In this document: positions 39,306 to 48,060 of the stretch, piece by piece | Numbering within the stretch: the first letter of the stretch is position 1 | Layout: the number at the start of each line of letters is the position of its first letter | NCBI RefSeq assembly: GCF_001654985.1 | Contig: NZ_LXEU01000066.1 | Location: forward strand, 62,001 to 126,000 | Origin: Kluyvera georgiana ATCC 51603 | Lineage (GTDB): Bacteria; Pseudomonadota; Gammaproteobacteria; Enterobacterales; Enterobacteriaceae | Length of the DNA stretch: 64,000 nt | Reading direction: 5' to 3' | Position numbers and translations under genes: made by a program | The notes under the pieces: model-generated | Databases searched by the model: none | What the model was told of the DNA's origin: nothing | The model's input: only the letters and a program-made list of their open reading frames with translations

Positions 39306-40387
39306 TGCAGCCATTTGGTGTACTAGACCGCTATATCGGTAAAACCATTTTCACCACCATCATGATGACGCTGTTCATGCTGGTGTCGCTGTCCGGCATC
39401 ATTAAGTTTGTCGACCAGTTGAAAAAAGCCGGGCAGGGGAGCTATGACGCGCTGGGTGCGGGTATCTATACCCTTCTCAGCATGCCGAAAGACGTGCAGA
39501 TCTTCTTCCCGATGGCGGCGCTGCTTGGTGCGCTGCTAGGGCTGGGAATGCTGGCTCAGCGCAGTGAGTTAGTGGTCATGCAAGCCTCCGGCTTTACCCG
39601 TATGCAGGTCGCGCTGTCGGTGATGAAAACCGCGATTCCGCTGGTACTGCTGACGATGGCGATGGGTGAATGGGTCGCGCCGCAGGGCGAGCAGATGGCG
39701 CGTAACTACCGTGCGCAGCAGATGTACGGCGGCTCACTGCTTTCGACCCAGCAAGGGATGTGGGCGAAAGATGGCCACAGTTTTGTTTATATCGAACGGG
39801 TAAAGGGCACCGATGAGCTCGGTGGCGTGAGTATCTACAGCTTCAATAATGAGCGTCGGCTACAGTCCGTGCGCTATGCGGCCAGCGCCAAATTCGATAC
39901 TGAACAGAAGGTCTGGCGTCTGTCGCAGGTGGATGAATCTAACCTTTCTGACCCGAAACAGATTACCGGTTCACAGACGGTGAGCGGAACCTGGAAAACG
40001 ACCCTCACGCCGGACAAGCTGGGCGTCGTGGCGCTGGATCCGGATGCGCTGTCCATCAGCGGGCTGCACAACTACGTGAAGTACCTGCACGCCAGCGGTC
40101 AGGATGCCGGGCGCTACCAGTTGAATATGTGGAGCAAAGTATTCCAGCCGCTTTCCGTGGCGGTGATGATGCTCATGGCGCTGTCGTTTATTTTTGGCCC
40201 ACTGCGTAGCGTACCGATGGGCGTGCGAGTGGTGACAGGGATCAGCTTTGGCTTCGTGTTCTATGTGCTTGACCAGATATTCGGCCCGCTCACGCTGGTA
40301 TACGGTATCCCGCCGATTATTGGCGCGCTGTTGCCAAGCGCCAGCTTCTTCCTGATAAGCCTTTGGCTGATGATGCGAAAAGCGTAA
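39305..40387 (+). CDS. lptG: LptG, LPS export ABC transporter permease
   Basis: 360 residues, partner of LptF with the same architecture: membrane helices, periplasmic jellyroll (about 135-260), membrane helices. MQPFGVLDRYIGKTIFTTIM start and LGMLAQRSELVVMQASGFTR coupling segment match E. coli. It is translationally coupled to lptF and followed by a terminator. Confidence 0.96.
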   Translation: MQPFGVLDRYIGKTIFTTIMMTLFMLVSLSGIIKFVDQLKKAGQGSYDALGAGIYTLLSMPKDVQIFFPMAALLGALLGLGMLAQRSELVVMQASGFTRMQVALSVMKTAIPLVLLTMAMGEWVAPQGEQMARNYRAQQMYGGSLLSTQQGMWAKDGHSFVYIERVKGTDELGGVSIYSFNNERRLQSVRYAASAKFDTEQKVWRLSQVDESNLSDPKQITGSQTVSGTWKTTLTPDKLGVVALDPDALSISGLHNYVKYLHASGQDAGRYQLNMWSKVFQPLSVAVMMLMALSFIFGPLRSVPMGVRVVTGISFGFVFYVLDQIFGPLTLVYGIPPIIGALLPSASFFLISLWLMMRKA

Positions 40388-40399
40388 CCCCTCTTGTTG

Positions 40400-40432
40400 C
40401 CCGGCCGAGCAATAGCGACGCCGGGTTTTTTA
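40400..40432 (+). terminator. Terminator of lptFG
   Basis: CCCGGC (40400-40405) and GCCGGG (40420-40425) around a 14-base loop, then six T and ATG. It lies 13 bases past the lptG stop. Confidence 0.8.
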
Positions 40433-40511
40433 TGCCTGAAATCGTTGTATTCCTTTTGTAAATTGGCGCTATCCCTGGGGTCGCTGTCGCTCGCCTGGGC
40501 TACGGGATCAT

Positions 40512-40549
40512 GTAGGCCGGATAAGGCGTTTACGCCGCCATCCGGCAAA
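40512..40549. repeat. Single REP unit
   Basis: GTAGGCCGGATAAGGCG, then GCCGCCATCCGGC; immediately 3' of yjgR. Confidence 0.85.
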
Positions 40550-40563
40550 CAAACGATACAACA

Positions 40564-42063
40564 CTAACGCCGCCGTCCGCCCAGCAGGCTACCCAACATC
40601 CCACGCACAATCTGATTGGTCACCTGGCGCACGGCGCTTTTTGCCGCCGTTTGCACCAGACCATCATGCTTACCGCCGCGTGGACCGGTGGTGCCGAAGA
40701 TAATATCTTTCAGCCCGCCAAGTATGCCGTCATCAACACCCTGCTGACTTTTGGCCGGTGGTGCATCCGCCTGTCCTGCGCTGTTCTGCACACCTTTTTG
40801 CAGCATCTCGAACGCTGATTCGCGGTCAACGTCATCCTCGTATTTACCGTACAGCGGTGAATTGTTGATTAAGCCGTTGCGCTCGTCATCGGTTACCGGC
40901 CCCATCCGCGAACACGGTGCAATCACCATCGCCCGCTCCACCACCGACGGGCTGCCTTTCTCATCAAGGAACGAGATCAGCGCTTCCCCGGTTCCCAACT
41001 CCTGAATCGCCTGCTCTGTGCTGAACGCCGGGTTTGCGCGCATGGTCTGCGCAGCGGTTTTTACCGCTTTCTGATCCTTCGGCGTAAAGGCGCGCAGGGC
41101 GTGTTGCACGCGGTTGCCCAACTGCCCGAGCACCGCATCGGGGATATCCGACGGATTCTGCGAAACAAAATAGACCCCCACACCCTTGGAGCGAATCAGG
41201 CGTATCACCTGCTCGATTTTATCCAGCAGCACCTGTGGCGCATCGTTGAACAGCAGGTGCGCCTCATCGAAGAAAAACACCAGCTTTGGTTTTTCCACAT
41301 CGCCGGCCTCCGGCAACTGCTCGTACAGCTCGGAGAGCATCCACAGCAGGCTGGCGGCGTACAGCTTCGGCATCTGGTAAAGCTTTTCCGCGCTGAGGAT
41401 ATTGATGATGCCTTTGCCGTTGCTGTCGGTACGCATCCAGTCTTTGATATCCAGCATTGGCTCACCGAAGAAGTGTTCGGCACCTTGTTGCTCCAGCGTC
41501 AGCAGCCCGCGCTGGATCGCCCCCACGGAGGCACTGCTGATATTGCCGTACTGGTTCTGGAAGGATTTCGCGTTATCGCCGATGTACTGGGTTATCGCGC
41601 GCAGGTCTTTGAAGTCCAGCAGCAACAGCCCTTGATCGTCAGCAATACGAAAGATGATGTTCAATACCCCGGACTGCACCTCGTTGAGATTGAGCAGGCG
41701 AGCCAGTAGCAGTGGGCCGAGGTCGGACACCGTTGCCCGCACCGGATGTCCCTTCTCGCCGAAGATATCCCACACCACTACCGGGTTTGCGTGTGGTTCC
41801 CAGTCGGTGACGCCGATTTTCGTCAACCGGGCGGTAAGTTTTTCCGATGCCTGACCTTCTTCGGCAACGCCGGTCAGGTCGCCTTTCACGTCGGCCATAA
41901 ATACCGGCACGCCAATCTCCGAGAACGACTCCGCTATCTTTTGCAGGGTGACCGTTTTCCCGGTACCGGTGGCACCAGTAATTAACCCGTGGCGGTTGGC
42001 CATATTGGGCAGCAGTTCAAGCTGTGTGTCCTGGGTGCGTGCAATCAGCAAAGGTGCGCTCAT
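40564..42063 (-). CDS. yjgR: YjgR, HerA/DUF853-type P-loop ATPase
   Basis: 499 residues. RecA-like P-loop: Walker A GATGTGKT at 30-37 ([19 protein letters not shown]) and Walker [14 protein letters not shown], with a sensor-like [20 protein letters not shown] as in HerA/FtsK-type ATPases. DUF853 family; E. coli YjgR is annotated as a putative nucleoside triphosphatase, and the physiological role is unknown. The C-terminal region is low-complexity and ends GSLLGGRRR. Single-gene unit, divergent from the kinase gene. Confidence 0.94.
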   Translation of the reverse strand: MSAPLLIARTQDTQLELLPNMANRHGLITGATGTGKTVTLQKIAESFSEIGVPVFMADVKGDLTGVAEEGQASEKLTARLTKIGVTDWEPHANPVVVWDIFGEKGHPVRATVSDLGPLLLARLLNLNEVQSGVLNIIFRIADDQGLLLLDFKDLRAITQYIGDNAKSFQNQYGNISSASVGAIQRGLLTLEQQGAEHFFGEPMLDIKDWMRTDSNGKGIINILSAEKLYQMPKLYAASLLWMLSELYEQLPEAGDVEKPKLVFFFDEAHLLFNDAPQVLLDKIEQVIRLIRSKGVGVYFVSQNPSDIPDAVLGQLGNRVQHALRAFTPKDQKAVKTAAQTMRANPAFSTEQAIQELGTGEALISFLDEKGSPSVVERAMVIAPCSRMGPVTDDERNGLINNSPLYGKYEDDVDRESAFEMLQKGVQNSAGQADAPPAKSQQGVDDGILGGLKDIIFGTTGPRGGKHDGLVQTAAKSAVRQVTNQIVRGMLGSLLGGRRR

Positions 42064-42197
42064 GGGTAATCCTCCATTTATTCTGCGTCGAGTATAGGCA
42101 AAACAACGGCATCTCGCGGCGGTAAATTGTCTGTTTTGCGGCGCTTTATCCAGCGCGAACTATGCTTTGCATACGGTTTTCTTTTTTTTGGAAGGTT

Positions 42198-43835
42198 ATG
42201 TCCAGATTCTTCTTTAACGAGCGCAAACACCTTGTCGATGATGCGCTAGAAGGCTTAGTGTTGTCTGCACCTCACGCGAACCTGGTGCGATTGGATATCG
42301 ACCCGGCGATTCGTATCGTCGCCCGCAGCGACTGGGATAAAAGCCGGGTGGCGATAATCTCCGGCGGCGGCTCCGGCCATGAACCGGCGCACGCGGGCTT
42401 TGTCGGCAGAGGCATGCTCACCGCTGCGGTATGCGGCGATCTCTTCGCCTCCCCAAGTGTGGATGCGGTACTAAATGCCATCGTGGCGGTCACGGGCGAT
42501 CGCGGCTGCCTGCTGATTGTTAAAAACTACACCGGCGACCGCCTCAACTTCGGTCTTGCCGCCGAAAAAGCCAAACGTTACGGCCTGAAGGTTGAAATGG
42601 TCATTGTCTCTGACGATGTCGCGCTACCGGATAACAAACAGCCGCGCGGCATTGCAGGCACGGCGATGGTACATAAAGTCGCGGGACACGCAGCGGAGCA
42701 GGGGAAATCGCTTAGCGAAGTGCTCGAGATAGCCCGGCAGGCGAGCCGGGGCGTGTTCAGCCTGGGACTGGCGATGGAAACCTGCAATCTGCCCGGAGGG
42801 GAAACGGAAGATCGCATTAAACCCGGCCTGGTGGAACTGGGGCTCGGTATTCACGGCGAGCCGGGCGCCTCGACGGTCAACAGCCATAACAGCAAACAGC
42901 TGATTGGCGCGCTGGTTGAGACCCTGAGGGCATCAGCAGGCGACAACCGTGTGGCGGTGTTGATCAACAACCTGGGCGGCGTGTCGGAGCTGGAGATGGC
43001 GCTGCTCACCAAAGAGCTGGCGCACTCTTCGCTACGTGAGCAGATAGCCTATCTGATTGGCCCGGCGACGCTGGTCAGCTCGCTGGATATGAAAGGTTTC
43101 TCGCTGTCGCTGATCGTCCTTAACCAGGTCATCGAACAAGCGCTGCTGGCGGATGTTGAGACCACCGGTTGGGTGAAGGCGGTGGCCTTTGCGCCACTGA
43201 GAACGCTGACGCATGCCAAAGTGCACGACGCGTTGGAGGTTCTGCCGTCGGAGAATCCGCAGGTGCATGCGCTGGTGGCGCAGGCGACCCAGACGTTGCA
43301 GGGGCTTGAGAGCCGACTGAACGCGCTGGATGCTAAAGTGGGCGATGGCGACACCGGCTCGACCTTTGCGCTGGGCGCGCAGGATATCGCCACGCAGCTT
43401 GAGCAGAATGTGCTGCCGCTGAACAACCCGGCGCAGCTGCTACAACTGATTGGCGAACGGCTGGCAACGGTGATGGGAGGTTCCAGCGGCGTGCTGATGT
43501 CGTTGTTCTTTACCGCAGCAGGACAAGCGTTAGCACAGAGAGAGACGCTGCCGAATGCGCTGCTCGCAGGATTAAAGCAGATGAAATTCTACGGTGGCGC
43601 CGCACCTGGCGACCGTACGTTAATCGATGCCCTACAACCGGCGCTGGAAGCGCTGCGTGATAAAGGGCTGACGGAAGCTATTGCGGCGGCGCAACAGGGG
43701 GCTGAAAGCACGGCGACGATGCAAAAAGCGAAAGCGGGGCGCGCATCGTACGTGAACAGCGACAACCTCAACGGCGTGCCGGACCCGGGAGCCGTTGCTG
43801 TAGCGGAGGTTTTCGCAGCTTTTGCAAAAGCTTAA
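42198..43835 (+). CDS. ATP-dependent dihydroxyacetone kinase-like protein (DhaK-DhaL fusion)
   Basis: 545 residues from MSRFFFNERKHLVDDALEG with GGAAGG upstream. Residues 1-330 are a DhaK domain: IISGGGSGHEPAHAGF and the covalent-substrate histidine H219 in GLGIHGEPGAS. After a linker comes a DhaL ATP-binding domain with ALDAKVGDGDTGSTF (the Mg2+-coordinating aspartates) and GGSSGVLMS. This is the single-chain ATP-dependent type known from Citrobacter freundii, as opposed to the PTS-dependent DhaKLM type. It stands outside any dha operon and is a divergent paralogue of C. freundii DhaK, so another ketose or triose substrate is possible. Confidence 0.9.
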   Translation: MSRFFFNERKHLVDDALEGLVLSAPHANLVRLDIDPAIRIVARSDWDKSRVAIISGGGSGHEPAHAGFVGRGMLTAAVCGDLFASPSVDAVLNAIVAVTGDRGCLLIVKNYTGDRLNFGLAAEKAKRYGLKVEMVIVSDDVALPDNKQPRGIAGTAMVHKVAGHAAEQGKSLSEVLEIARQASRGVFSLGLAMETCNLPGGETEDRIKPGLVELGLGIHGEPGASTVNSHNSKQLIGALVETLRASAGDNRVAVLINNLGGVSELEMALLTKELAHSSLREQIAYLIGPATLVSSLDMKGFSLSLIVLNQVIEQALLADVETTGWVKAVAFAPLRTLTHAKVHDALEVLPSENPQVHALVAQATQTLQGLESRLNALDAKVGDGDTGSTFALGAQDIATQLEQNVLPLNNPAQLLQLIGERLATVMGGSSGVLMSLFFTAAGQALAQRETLPNALLAGLKQMKFYGGAAPGDRTLIDALQPALEALRDKGLTEAIAAAQQGAESTATMQKAKAGRASYVNSDNLNGVPDPGAVAVAEVFAAFAKA

Positions 43836-43850
43836 CGGCGTAGAGAAGAA

Positions 43851-43871
43851 CCGGCGGCAGAACGCCGCCGG
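43851..43871. terminator. Hairpin between the dihydroxyacetone-kinase-like gene and ahr
   Basis: Stem CCGGCGGC (43851-43858) / GCCGCCGG (43864-43871) between two convergent genes; no U-tract on either side. Confidence 0.5.
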
Positions 43872-43878
43872 ATAAACA

Positions 43879-44898
43879 TCAGAAATCAGCCTTCAGCACT
43901 ACGCGGTAACGGGCTTTACCGTCACGCACGTACTGGATGGCATCGTTGATTTTAGACATCGGGAACTGCTCGGTGATGGGCGCTACTTTGCTGCGACCAG
44001 CAAACTTCATCAGCTTACGCAGCTCGAACGGGTTACCCGTCGCTGAACCGGAGACGCTACGGTCGCCGCCAATCAGGGTAAACGCCGGTACCGGCAGCGG
44101 CGTCAGCACCGCGCCGACGGTGTGGAAGTTGCCGCCCGAGGCCAGCGCTTCGAAGTACGGCTGCCAGTTCAGGTCGACGTTGACGGTATTGATGATCAGG
44201 TCAAACTGACCCGCTAGTTCTTTGAGCGCTTCCGGCGAGCGGCTGTTGACCACGTGATCTGCGCCCATCGCCCGCACTTCCTGCTCTTTCGACGGATTGG
44301 AGCTGAACGCTGTAACTTCGGCACCCATTGCGCGCAGCAGCTTAATGGCGATATGCCCCAGACCACCAATCCCAATCACCCCTACGCGGCTGGTGGCGGT
44401 GACGTGATGCATCAGCAGCGGTTTAAAGACGGTGATACCGCCGCACAGCATTGGGCCTGCGGTTTCGATATCAATGTTGTCCGGCAGAGGAATAACCCAT
44501 TGCCAGTCGGCGCGCAGCTTATCGGCAAAGCCGCCGTGGTTGAGGATGGTTGGTACCGAACCTTCGGTACAGTTAATCTGGTTGCCATCAATACAGGCAT
44601 CGCAGTGACCGCAGCTTCGCGCCGTCCAGCCAATGCCCACCCGTTGACCAATCTTCAGACCTTTATTCTGTGCCGCGCTGCCCAGTGCTACCACGTGACC
44701 AATCACCTCGTGGCCGGCAACCAGCGGATATTGAGAGAACCCCCATTCGTTATCGATCATCGACAGGTCCGAGTGGCAGATCCCGCAGTAATCTACTTTA
44801 ACCTCAACGTCTTCGGGCAGCAGCTCCCCGGCATCGTATTCCCAGACTTCCAGTTCTGCTCCGGCATTTTTCGCGGCGTAGCTTTTTATGATAGACAT
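43879..44898 (-). CDS. ahr: Ahr (YjgB), NADPH-dependent aldehyde reductase, zinc alcohol dehydrogenase family
   Basis: 339 residues from [19 protein letters not shown]. Medium-chain dehydrogenase: catalytic zinc site C38 in YCGICHSD and H63-E64 in AGHEVIG; structural zinc cysteines C96, C99, C102 and C110 in [16 protein letters not shown]; nucleotide-binding glycine motif [12 protein letters not shown]. coli Ahr reduces medium-chain aldehydes. The open frame extends 100 codons upstream through leuX and is rejected. Confidence 0.95.
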   Translation of the reverse strand: MSIIKSYAAKNAGAELEVWEYDAGELLPEDVEVKVDYCGICHSDLSMIDNEWGFSQYPLVAGHEVIGHVVALGSAAQNKGLKIGQRVGIGWTARSCGHCDACIDGNQINCTEGSVPTILNHGGFADKLRADWQWVIPLPDNIDIETAGPMLCGGITVFKPLLMHHVTATSRVGVIGIGGLGHIAIKLLRAMGAEVTAFSSNPSKEQEVRAMGADHVVNSRSPEALKELAGQFDLIINTVNVDLNWQPYFEALASGGNFHTVGAVLTPLPVPAFTLIGGDRSVSGSATGNPFELRKLMKFAGRSKVAPITEQFPMSKINDAIQYVRDGKARYRVVLKADF

Positions 44899-45045
44899 CG
44901 TGTATCTCTCAGTGTGGTGTTGAACTGAGAGTGTAGAGCATGTGGGGGCAGGGCGCTTGGCGGAAGGGGGGATTAAGACTAATGTGATCGCGGCTAAGTT
45001 GTGCTGTTTTTTTCGACACTTAGCGAGGTTAACACGTGCTGGTGC

Positions 45046-45073
45046 TTGCATGGTTGCGTGTGGCAGGTATAAT
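45046..45073 (+). promoter_or_regulatory. leuX promoter
   Basis: -35 TTGCAT (45046-45051), 16-base spacer, -10 TATAAT (45068-45073), 28 bases before the first base of the tRNA. Confidence 0.75.
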
Positions 45074-45101
45074 CCACAACGTTTTCCGCATACCTTTCCG
45101 T

Positions 45102-45186
45102 GCCGGAGTGGCGAAATCGGTAGACGCAGTTGATTCAAAATCAACCGTAGAAATACGTGCCGGTTCGAGTCCGGCCTTCGGCACCA
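45102..45186 (+). tRNA. leuX: tRNA-Leu (anticodon CAA)
   Basis: 85 bases including encoded CCA. Acceptor stem GCCGGAG/CTTCGGC has one G-U pair. Anticodon arm GTTGA-TTCAAAA-TCAAC with anticodon CAA at 45136-45138; a class II long variable arm follows, and the T arm contains GGTTCGAGTCC. Sequence matches E. coli leuX with one or two substitutions. It is a well-known integration site for P4-type islands, and an integrase follows directly. Confidence 0.97.
45164..45186 (+). other. Probable left attachment site core (tRNA 3' end)
   Basis: P4-type integrases recombine within the 3' part of the tRNA and restore it. The segment from TTCGAGTCC to the CCA end is the expected core. The matching direct repeat at the right end is not in the window, so exact limits cannot be given. 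Confidence 0.45.
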
Positions 45187-45199
45187 TCGGAACATCAAT

Positions 45200-45223
45200 A
45201 GACGTCAACGGACGTCTTTTTTT
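45200..45223 (+). terminator. Terminator of leuX
   Basis: Stem AGACGTC (45200-45206) / GACGTCT (45211-45217), 4-base loop, then a run of T. Confidence 0.88.
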
Positions 45224-45299
45224 GTGTCTGAAATCCAGTATTTACCCATTATTCCCGCTATATTAACTCTCTCAAGGTCAACCTACTTCAACGTACATC

Positions 45300-45358
45300 T
45301 ACCAACAGATGTTGGTACAGATGATGGTATTTCCGGTTCGATAATGCTTGTACCAACA
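45300..45358. promoter_or_regulatory. Three TACCAACA repeats in the integrase promoter region
   Basis: TACCAACA at 45300-45307 (plus), its complement TGTTGGTA at 45310-45317, and TACCAACA again at 45351-45358, the last just before the AGGGAGGGG ribosome binding site of the integrase. Such short repeats next to att commonly serve as integrase arm sites or as an autoregulatory operator; which applies is inference. Confidence 0.5.
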
Positions 45359-45372
45359 GGGAGGGGATAAGC

Positions 45373-46617
45373 ATGGCTCTAACAGATATCAAAGTCAGAA
45401 CAGCCAAGCCAACGGATAAGCAATATAAGCTGACTGATGGCAACGGTATGCATCTTCTCGTCCATCCCAATGGTTCTAAATACTGGCGTTTGCAATACCG
45501 ATTTGGCGGAAAGCAAAAGATGCTGGCTCTGGGTGTTTATCCTGATGTGTCACTCGCTGATGCAAGGGCTCGTCGTGATGAGGCTCGTAAGCTTTTGGCA
45601 AACAGCATCGATCCGGGAGATAAAAAGAAAAATGATAAGGTTGAGCAGGAAGAAGCACGTACTTTCGAACAACTTGCTATTGAGTGGCATGCCACAAATA
45701 AAAAGTGGTCGGAAGAACATAGCCGACGAGTACTGAAAAGTCTGGAGGATAATCTCTTCCCTGCCATAGGTAAGCGAAATATTGCTGATCTTAAAACTAG
45801 AGACCTTCTAGTCCCAATCAAAGCGGTAGAGTTGTCGGGGCGACTTGAGGTGGCATCCCGTCTACAGCAGCGCACTACTGCAATTATGAGATATGCCGTT
45901 CAGAGTGGTTTACTTGATTACAATCCCGCACAGGAAATGGTTGGTGCTGTTGCTTCAAGTAACAGGCAGCATAGACCTGCATTGGAGTTGAAACGTACCC
46001 CCGAACTGCTTCAGCGCATTGACAGCTATACGGGTAGACCTTTGACCCGCCTTGCCGTTGAGCTAACCCTCCTTGTATTTATTCGTTCAAGTGAACTGCG
46101 TTTTGCTCGTTGGTCTGAGATCGATTTTGAAACATCGATGTGGACGATCCCAGCAGAGCGAGAAGCTATTGAAGGGGTGAAGCACTCCCAGCGTGGTTCA
46201 AAAATGCGTACGCCTCATTTGGTGCCGTTATCTCGTCAGGCGTTAGCAATCCTTAAACAGGTACACAAACTTAGTGGCGAGCGCGATTTTGTTTTCATTG
46301 GCGATCACGACCATCGTAAACCGATGAGTGAGAACACGGTGAACAAGGCGCTGCGCGTTATGGGTTATGACACGAAGGTAGAGGTTTGTGGACATGGTTT
46401 CAGAACAATGGCCTGTAGTTCATTGATAGAATCGGGATTGTGGTCGAGGGATGCGGTTGAACGGCAGATGAGCCATATGGAGCGTAACTCTGTACGTGCG
46501 GCTTATATTCATAAGGCCGAGCATCTGGATGAGCGCAGACTGATGCTGCAGTGGTGGGCTGATTTTTTGGATGCGAATCGGGAAAAGGAAGTTAGTCCTT
46601 ATGACTTTGGTAAATAA
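45373..46617 (+). CDS. P4-type tyrosine integrase of the island
   Basis: 414 residues. The N-terminal DUF4102-type arm-binding domain MALTDIKVRTAKPTDKQYKL is followed by a core-binding domain (about 95-195) and a catalytic domain. Catalytic residues all appear present: R238 (FIRSSELRFARW), H341 and R344 (GHGFRTMA), H368 (MSHMERN) and nucleophile Y378 (RAAYIHKAEHL). It should excise and integrate the island at leuX. Strong AGGGAGGGG Shine-Dalgarno. Confidence 0.95.
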   Translation: MALTDIKVRTAKPTDKQYKLTDGNGMHLLVHPNGSKYWRLQYRFGGKQKMLALGVYPDVSLADARARRDEARKLLANSIDPGDKKKNDKVEQEEARTFEQLAIEWHATNKKWSEEHSRRVLKSLEDNLFPAIGKRNIADLKTRDLLVPIKAVELSGRLEVASRLQQRTTAIMRYAVQSGLLDYNPAQEMVGAVASSNRQHRPALELKRTPELLQRIDSYTGRPLTRLAVELTLLVFIRSSELRFARWSEIDFETSMWTIPAEREAIEGVKHSQRGSKMRTPHLVPLSRQALAILKQVHKLSGERDFVFIGDHDHRKPMSENTVNKALRVMGYDTKVEVCGHGFRTMACSSLIESGLWSRDAVERQMSHMERNSVRAAYIHKAEHLDERRLMLQWWADFLDANREKEVSPYDFGK

Positions 46618-46719
46618 TCTAATTCCTGACGCTTGCTATGCGTAAATTTGAAAAGCCAGCTTGAACTATAACCCATACTTTTTTATAACTGTATTATTCT
46701 GGCGATTCAGAGGTGCACT

Positions 46720-46953
46720 ATGAAAACTTTCGATACTCAACTTGCGATGAGTATTGTATCGCACTCAACGGGAGGTTTTAGTTACGACACTCTAGCTAGA
46801 GCTTTGATTTCTAAGAATAAAAATGAAAGTCCCGACATTCTTCTTGAGTCATGTCGAAATTTTTGTCTCTCTCTTGAGGAAAAAGGCATTCTGAGGCGAT
46901 GCCAAAAATGTTCTCATTCTCAAGATGAGTATTTCGAGTATATTCCTCACTAA
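46720..46953 (+). CDS. Small orphan protein, unknown function
   Basis: 77 residues, MKTFDTQLAMSIVSHSTGGF to a C-terminal CQKCSHSQDEYFEYIPH. AGAGGTG is six bases before the ATG, and codon usage is AT-rich like dpdC. The middle (ISKNKNESPDILLESCRNFC) looks helical, and the spacing KGILRRCQKC could fit a small winged-helix or zinc-touching fold, but only one Cys-x-x-Cys is present. No family recognised. It is followed at once by a perfect 15-bp hairpin. Position between integrase and dpdC would fit a regulator; that is a guess. Confidence 0.6.
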   Translation: MKTFDTQLAMSIVSHSTGGFSYDTLARALISKNKNESPDILLESCRNFCLSLEEKGILRRCQKCSHSQDEYFEYIPH

Positions 46954-46954
46954 C

Positions 46955-46986
46955 ATCAGTCCCTGAAAATTTTTTCAGGGACTGAT
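46955..46986. terminator. Long perfect hairpin after the small orphan gene
   Basis: 15-bp perfect inverted repeat: ATCAGTCCCTGAAAA (46955-46969) and TTTTCAGGGACTGAT (46972-46986). It begins two bases after the TAA. A/T-rich loop-proximal part rather than a distal T-run; terminator or mRNA end-stabiliser, able to act on both strands. Confidence 0.75.
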
Positions 46987-47051
46987 AACTCCGTTCTTGT
47001 CATCCCCTTTTTTCTCCTGTAGCTTGTGTAACACGATTCTGGGGGGCGATT

Positions 47052-48008
47052 GTGAGCAACATTAACTTAATAACAACATGTACAAACGGCAAACACTACG
47101 GTAGTAGGGATATATTGAGTCTGAGTCAATTTTCATCAGGCCGAACACCTTCAAATGTGCTCGTGAATTCTTGGTGCAATGCTCTGAATGAAGCTATTTC
47201 TACCTCTGCAACTGTATGTGCAAAGGATCTTTATAAAGGTGGGCATTGGGCGACAGCTAAAGCCATCTTAGATGATTATCCTATTGATTTATGGGTTCTT
47301 TCTGCTGGCTTAGGCCTCCTTCACCACAAAGACAATGTTGTACCTTATAAAGCGACCTTTGCTGTTGGATATGACGAATCAATACCATTGTATTCTCAAG
47401 AATATGCAGGAAAAAGTTTTCATAGAACATGGTGGAAAGAAATAACCAATAGATCTATTTTTAAATCTAAGCATCCTACATCTATTGTAGAGTTAATGAA
47501 AAAAAGAAAAAAAGAATATTATATAATCTGTGGTTCCCCAGATTATATTAATGCAATTGAACTGGATATCATTAATGGTCTTGAATATTTGGTTGATGCA
47601 AAAAAACAACTGCTTATTATAACTTCCAAAAAAATCAATAGTAGGCTGAATGCATACCTTTTCAAAACCAACCAAAATATAGCTCAGTGGTTGAGATGCA
47701 ATATGCTTATGCTTAATATCAGTGTGGCAAAATACATTGTGAACGAATTTACGTCAAAACAACTCAATGATTTAAATGAGCTATCTCAAAAGTTAATAGA
47801 AGAACTCAAGGAGTTACCTGAGCGTGAAGTGAAAAAAGGAATTCGTCGTAGCCCGGAGGAAGTTAAGTCATTCATTTTAAAGCTTATGGAACAAAATCCT
47901 GGTATCAGTGCAACACATGCGTTGCGTGAATTTCGTGACTCGGGAAATTCATTTGAGGAAAAACGTTTTCGGGCTGAGTTTAAGGCCCTTAGAGAGGCTA
48001 AACCTTAA
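47052..48008 (+). CDS. dpdC: DpdC-like protein, YaaA/DUF6884-like N-terminal domain
   Basis: 318 residues with a GTG start after a run of six G. The first part carries a pattern of the YaaA/DUF6884 class: ITTCTNGKHYG, AKDLYKGGHWATAK (57-70), LWVLSAGLGLL (80-90) and VVPYKATF (96-103). The middle is Lys/Ile-rich, and the C-terminal 50 residues (PEEVKSFILKLMEQNPGISA) look like a helical nucleic-acid-binding tail. It sits directly upstream of dpdA, where dpdC lies in the published Salmonella cluster; DpdC there converts the nitrile preQ0 base in DNA to the amide ADG. The name is therefore by position; the fold call is mine. Strikingly AT-rich. Confidence 0.68.
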   Translation: MSNINLITTCTNGKHYGSRDILSLSQFSSGRTPSNVLVNSWCNALNEAISTSATVCAKDLYKGGHWATAKAILDDYPIDLWVLSAGLGLLHHKDNVVPYKATFAVGYDESIPLYSQEYAGKSFHRTWWKEITNRSIFKSKHPTSIVELMKKRKKEYYIICGSPDYINAIELDIINGLEYLVDAKKQLLIITSKKINSRLNAYLFKTNQNIAQWLRCNMLMLNISVAKYIVNEFTSKQLNDLNELSQKLIEELKELPEREVKKGIRRSPEEVKSFILKLMEQNPGISATHALREFRDSGNSFEEKRFRAEFKALREAKP

Positions 48009-48060
48009 TGCTACTTGCCTGGGTTTCATGGTAGAATCCCCCGTTTTTTGAGGCTTAGCA

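Noticed and set aside
44899-45198. 100-codon N-terminal extension of ahr running through leuX
   Set aside because: The sequence CRRPDSNRH... is the familiar artefact of translating a tRNA-Leu; the E. coli protein starts at 44898.
47493-47675. 60-codon antisense ORF within dpdC
   Set aside because: AT-rich shadow frame full of Phe/Ile/Asn; no ribosome binding site or family match.
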